From JAJISK01 sp046759185 (GTDB taxonomy: Archaea > Thermoplasmatota > Thermoplasmata > RBG-16-68-12 > JAJISG01), in contig JBHIBO010000001.1 in NCBI GenBank assembly GCA_046759185.1, forward strand, positions 138,925 through 202,924: DNA of 64,000 nucleotides, given 5' to 3'. Of the stretch, positions 61,110 through 64,000 are shown one piece after another. A model generated the notes under the pieces. That model was not told the origin of the DNA and ran no database searches. It was given only the letters and a program-made list of their open reading frames with translations. Every line of letters begins with the position of its first letter. Positions within the stretch are counted from its first letter, which is position 1. A program made the translations under genes and the position numbers.

Positions 61110-62398
61110 TGGAAGAAGCTGCAGCCGCTCCGATGCCCTTCGGAATCGGGAGAATTACGAGACGGTGGCTGGTCTTCATGGCCGTTACCGCCTTCGCAGC
61201 CCTCTTTGGCTTGTACGCCTTTCTTGTCCAGCTCAGTGAGGGGTTGATCGTCACGGGTTTGCGCGATCTCGGGACGATGGGAGGCGCTCCATGGGGCCTC
61301 TACATCAGCTTCGACATCTACTTTGTCGGCATAAGCTTCGCAGGCATCACTATGGCTGCCATGATCAGGCTTCTCGATCTGATGCACCTACGGCCTGTAG
61401 CCCGCATGGCAGAAGTGCTCACCGTCGTGGCTCTGATCTTGGCAGCCTTCGTCGTCCTTCCCGATCTCGGACGACCCTTCGTGGGGATCGTGAACCTCTT
61501 CATATTCGCGCGTCCCCAGTCCCCCTTCTTCGGCACTTTCGTGTTGGTCATCGCGGGATACCTACTTGCGAGCCTCGTGTACCTTTATCTTGACAGCAGG
61601 AAGGATGCGGCCATCCTTGCGAAGAGACCCGGTCGTCTCCAGAGGCTGCACCGCTTCGTTGCCACAGGCTATGGCGATACCCCCGCGGAACGCCAACGAC
61701 ATCGCCGGGTGAGTTTCTGGCTAGCCGTCGCCATCATCCCGATTCTGGTGGCTGCTCACTCGACCCTGGGCTGGGTCTTCGGATTGCAGGCTGGACGGCC
61801 GGGATGGTTCGGCGCCCTGCAGGCTCCAGCGTTCGTCGTCCTGGCCGGGATCTCCGGGCTTGGAGCCCTCATTGTCCTTGCCGCTGCTGTGCGCTGGTCT
61901 CTCCGCGAGGAGGATAGCATCAAGGGGGAGGTCTTCAAGTCGCTGGGCAAATACATGATGATCCTCATCGCTGTTTACCTCTACTTCATGCTCGCTGAAA
62001 TACTCACGACCGCATACCAGGGCCAGGAGGCCGGGCTCGTGCAGGCGCTCCTCTTCGGAGAATATGCGTGGATATACTGGTTATCCGTCGCCCTCCTTCT
62101 CATCCCACTAGTCGCAATCGCCGGAATGGCCCTTACAGGGAAGTGGAGCGTCCCAGTCCTCGTCGTGACGGGTCTCATGGTGAATCTGGGAGCCATCGCG
62201 AAGCGTTTCATAGTCGTCGCCCCCTCCCTCACCCACGGCAATCTACTCCCCTACGGAATCGGATCATACACGCCCACCTGGGTAGAATACAGCATCATCG
62301 TCGGCCTGTTCGGCCTCGGGGCCTTCCTGATAGGTCTTTACATGAAGCTGTTTCCGATTCTGCAGATGCCAAAGGGAGGTGACACCGCCCATGCGTAG
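61106..62398 (+). CDS. NrfD/PsrC-like membrane anchor subunit
   Basis: The 430-residue membrane protein has about ten hydrophobic helices and NrfD-like segments (PWGLYISFDIYFVGISFAG, FGEYAWIYWLSVALLL, WVEYSIIVGLFGLGAF). It would exchange electrons with the quinone pool and hold the exported complex on the membrane. Start ATG 61106 overlaps the stop of the ferredoxin subunit. The C-terminal third is copied in the truncated gene at 56764-57204. Confidence 0.9.
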   Translation: MMEEAAAAPMPFGIGRITRRWLVFMAVTAFAALFGLYAFLVQLSEGLIVTGLRDLGTMGGAPWGLYISFDIYFVGISFAGITMAAMIRLLDLMHLRPVARMAEVLTVVALILAAFVVLPDLGRPFVGIVNLFIFARPQSPFFGTFVLVIAGYLLASLVYLYLDSRKDAAILAKRPGRLQRLHRFVATGYGDTPAERQRHRRVSFWLAVAIIPILVAAHSTLGWVFGLQAGRPGWFGALQAPAFVVLAGISGLGALIVLAAAVRWSLREEDSIKGEVFKSLGKYMMILIAVYLYFMLAEILTTAYQGQEAGLVQALLFGEYAWIYWLSVALLLIPLVAIAGMALTGKWSVPVLVVTGLMVNLGAIAKRFIVVAPSLTHGNLLPYGIGSYTPTWVEYSIIVGLFGLGAFLIGLYMKLFPILQMPKGGDTAHA

Positions 62399-62600
62399 GC
62401 TAATAACCGCAGCTCTGCTAGTAATCGGCGCTGTTCTCATGGTCTCGAGTTACTTCGTCTTGGCCGCGCCCTGGGGGTTCCCTCCAACCAGCGCCGCGTT
62501 CAGTGATCCTGCTGTTCCGTTCGCCGCGGGGTTCTTCATCATAGGATTTCTCCTCCTGTTCCTCTCGGCCGTGGTCTACGAGGTCGCGCCTGGAGAGTAG
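62391..62600 (+). CDS. Small two-helix membrane protein in the molybdoenzyme operon
   Basis: From ATG 62391, overlapping the NrfD stop by 8 bp, the protein has 69 residues with two hydrophobic helices around LAAPWGFPPTSAAFSDPAVPFA. The motif is nearly the same as in the copy at 57201-57425. Conservation of both sequence and position beside NrfD suggests a dedicated small subunit. Family not recognised. Confidence 0.7.
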   Translation: MRRLITAALLVIGAVLMVSSYFVLAAPWGFPPTSAAFSDPAVPFAAGFFIIGFLLLFLSAVVYEVAPGE

Positions 62601-62602
62601 GG

Positions 62603-63265
62603 ATGCGTGGGTTGGACGGCGAGGCACTGGCCACGCTGCGGCAGGGACTCTACCGGTTCTTCGGACTGGCATTCAGGACCCCAAATCCAGACCGTCTGCG
62701 GTGGTTGCGCGATGTCGCAATGGGGCTGGATGAGGACCTCCTGACACGCTTCGCCTTCCACGGCCCCTGGGTGTCTCTGAGGACAACGCTGGAAGCCGGT
62801 GTTGACCCAAAGGTCCTGCAGAAGGAGCACGTGCGGCTCTTCTCTGCGGGTCCCAGGGGGCTCTTGTGCCCGCCTTACGAGTCCGCCTATGTGAATACAC
62901 CGGCACAGCCCACGGGGTTCATGGTCGCCCTGCAACGGGAGTATGAGAGTCTGGGGCTCTCCCTTTCCCCGGAGTACCACGGCCTCCCTGACCACGTGTC
63001 CGCCGAAACGGAGGCCATGGCGCTGCTCTGCGGGGTGGAGGCTGAAGCTTGGCGGGGTGGTCGCGCCGAGATGGCCAGACGTGCTCTCGAAGACCAGGAG
63101 GGCTTTCTGCATCGCCATCTTGGGAAATGGCTCCCTCGGTTCGACGAGGCCGTCCGGGAGCACACGGAGGTCCCGTTCTATGCTGTCCTTGCTGACGCGG
63201 CAGACGCCTTCGTAATTCACGACCTCGACCTCGTTCAGCTGATCGCCGGCGAGGTGGCGATGTGA
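62603..63265 (+). CDS. TorD/DmsD-type molybdoenzyme chaperone
   Basis: The 220-residue all-helical protein matches the TorD/DmsD/NarJ group: an N-terminal LYRFFGLAFRTPNPDRL, a central EHVRLFSAGPRGLLCPPYESAY and an LPDHVSAETEAMALLC segment. Such chaperones bind the twin-arginine signal and guard cofactor loading before export, which fits the Tat-dependent catalytic subunit upstream. Confidence 0.88.
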   Translation: MRGLDGEALATLRQGLYRFFGLAFRTPNPDRLRWLRDVAMGLDEDLLTRFAFHGPWVSLRTTLEAGVDPKVLQKEHVRLFSAGPRGLLCPPYESAYVNTPAQPTGFMVALQREYESLGLSLSPEYHGLPDHVSAETEAMALLCGVEAEAWRGGRAEMARRALEDQEGFLHRHLGKWLPRFDEAVREHTEVPFYAVLADAADAFVIHDLDLVQLIAGEVAM

Positions 63266-64000
63266 CAGGGGACACCCGGGCGGCCATCGTGGTTTGCGGA
63301 GACTGGGGAGCGAGCGGCGAGATCGAGGGATGGACGGTCGAGGACGACGCGGAACTCCATGTGCTGAAAGGACTCTGTCAGCAGCCGGGGCAACTGCGAG
63401 ACCGCCTGAAGACGAGCGAGGTGAGTCGACTCGTCTTGGGACTTCATGTTGACAGTTATGCGCTCTCGGACTTCCAAACCGAAGCCCGAAGGCTCGGGCT
63501 CGACGCTTTGGGTTTGGAGATTGTCCACCTAGATGGGCACGGTCTGGACCGAGGCAAGCGACGCCTCTGCGCGGCACTCGCGCGCGCCCGGGCCTTCGCG
63601 GGCAGCAGGCCCGAGCACTCGAAACTCATCACCGCGCGGAAGGTCAGTCGGCGTGGCCTGTTGCGCCTCGCCCTTTCGGAGTACCTAGCAGCGCCGGCGA
63701 TTGATCCCGCCACCTGCGCCTCTGGGATCGGGTGCAATGCTTGTGCCGAGATCTGTCCCAAGGATGCCCTGATATGGGCAAACGGCCGGATGGAGTACGA
63801 CAAAGGGAAGTGTTGGCCTTGTGGCCTTTGTAGTACCGCCTGTCCGACGGGGGCGATCCTCAATCCCGCCTTCACTCCATCCCAGCTCGAGGCGGAGATC
63901 CGGACGCTCCTCGATACAGCACCGAACAGTATCACTGGCATCGTGTTTCACTGTCAGACCGGAAACCCGCCTCCGATGGGTGAGGATTGGATGCCCGTCG
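63262..64000 (+). CDS. Ferredoxin-like iron-sulphur protein, partial at window end
   Basis: The frame from GTG 63262 (4-bp overlap with the chaperone) stays open to the edge for 246 codons. The first 150 residues are an alpha/beta domain without known motif (LVLGLHVDSYALSDF). Two [4Fe-4S] motifs follow: CNACAEICPKDA near 162-172 and CWPCGLCSTACPTG near 187-200. The last part, GIVFHCQTGNP, may begin an MvhD-like or other redox domain, but this is a guess. It probably supplies electrons or cofactor assembly to the operon. Confidence 0.7.
   Translation, partial: MTGDTRAAIVVCGDWGASGEIEGWTVEDDAELHVLKGLCQQPGQLRDRLKTSEVSRLVLGLHVDSYALSDFQTEARRLGLDALGLEIVHLDGHGLDRGKRRLCAALARARAFAGSRPEHSKLITARKVSRRGLLRLALSEYLAAPAIDPATCASGIGCNACAEICPKDALIWANGRMEYDKGKCWPCGLCSTACPTGAILNPAFTPSQLEAEIRTLLDTAPNSITGIVFHCQTGNPPPMGEDWMPV

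Noticed and set aside
1..64000. CRISPR arrays, insertion sequences, prophage genes or toxin-antitoxin loci
   Set aside because: I saw no regularly spaced repeats, no transposase or integrase frames and no phage structural genes in the window.

Overview
The window is a gene-dense, high-GC stretch of archaeal chromosome. Archaeal information-processing genes run through all of it: TFB and Gar1, Orc1/Cdc6, MCM, the small subunit of D-family DNA polymerase, topoisomerase VI A and B, RadB, a two-domain tRNA-splicing endonuclease, Nmd3, L10e, ABCE1, NAC and an SRP 7S RNA. D-family polymerase, CofC (F420), archaeosine and diphthamide genes and an archaeal mevalonate/isoprenoid set point to a euryarchaeal lineage, plausibly a Thermoplasmatota-like uncultured group. 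The phylum is inference. Most start codons lie about 26 bp downstream of the centre of a TATA-like box, so leaderless transcription seems to be the rule. I used that spacing to choose many starts.

Layout. 1-7.6 kb: partial coaD, gar1-tfb, cofC, a flavin/F420-type split-barrel protein, aminotransferase-amidohydrolase pair, endA, an archaeal HTH regulator. 7.6-19.4 kb: GAF/PAS protein with a histone-like tail, a CPBP protease with two zinc ribbons, UPF0201, DP1, a phosphoesterase, a 1272-residue FG-GAP surface protein with a pilin-like N-terminus, signal peptidase, orc1/cdc6. 19.5-31.9 kb: nadE carrying an intein, divergent valS, a membrane protein with a helix-hairpin-helix tail, DRG GTPase, carbamate kinase, top6BA, a PRC-barrel protein, small zinc-ribbon gene, methyltransferase. 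31.9-42.7 kb: tRNA-Arg, adk, a mevalonate-pathway decarboxylase, archease, queC, dph2, L10e, then the isoprenoid operon ipk-fni-idsA, radB, nmd3, DUF424. 42.7-56.5 kb: mcm with a 565-residue intein, SRP RNA, nac, abce1, DedA, pyrC, AMMECR1, a CBS/V4R/roadblock cluster, an intron-bearing tRNA-Val, a phosphoesterase and an HD phosphohydrolase.

56.6-64 kb looks like an acquired respiratory island next to tRNA-Cys. A truncated NrfD-like gene and its small membrane partner lie directly behind the tRNA. After a roughly 350-bp leader region follows a complete operon: Tat-exported molybdopterin oxidoreductase, four-cluster ferredoxin subunit, NrfD membrane anchor, a second copy of the small membrane protein, a TorD-type chaperone, and a ferredoxin-like protein cut by the window end. 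Arginine codons AGG/AGA are more frequent here than in the neighbours.

The most notable items are two inteins in essential genes, with A+T-rich mcm extein sequence flanking one of them; the tRNA-Val with a second insertion in its D-loop; the duplicated NrfD/small-protein module beside tRNA-Cys; and the ORB-like palindrome upstream of mcm.
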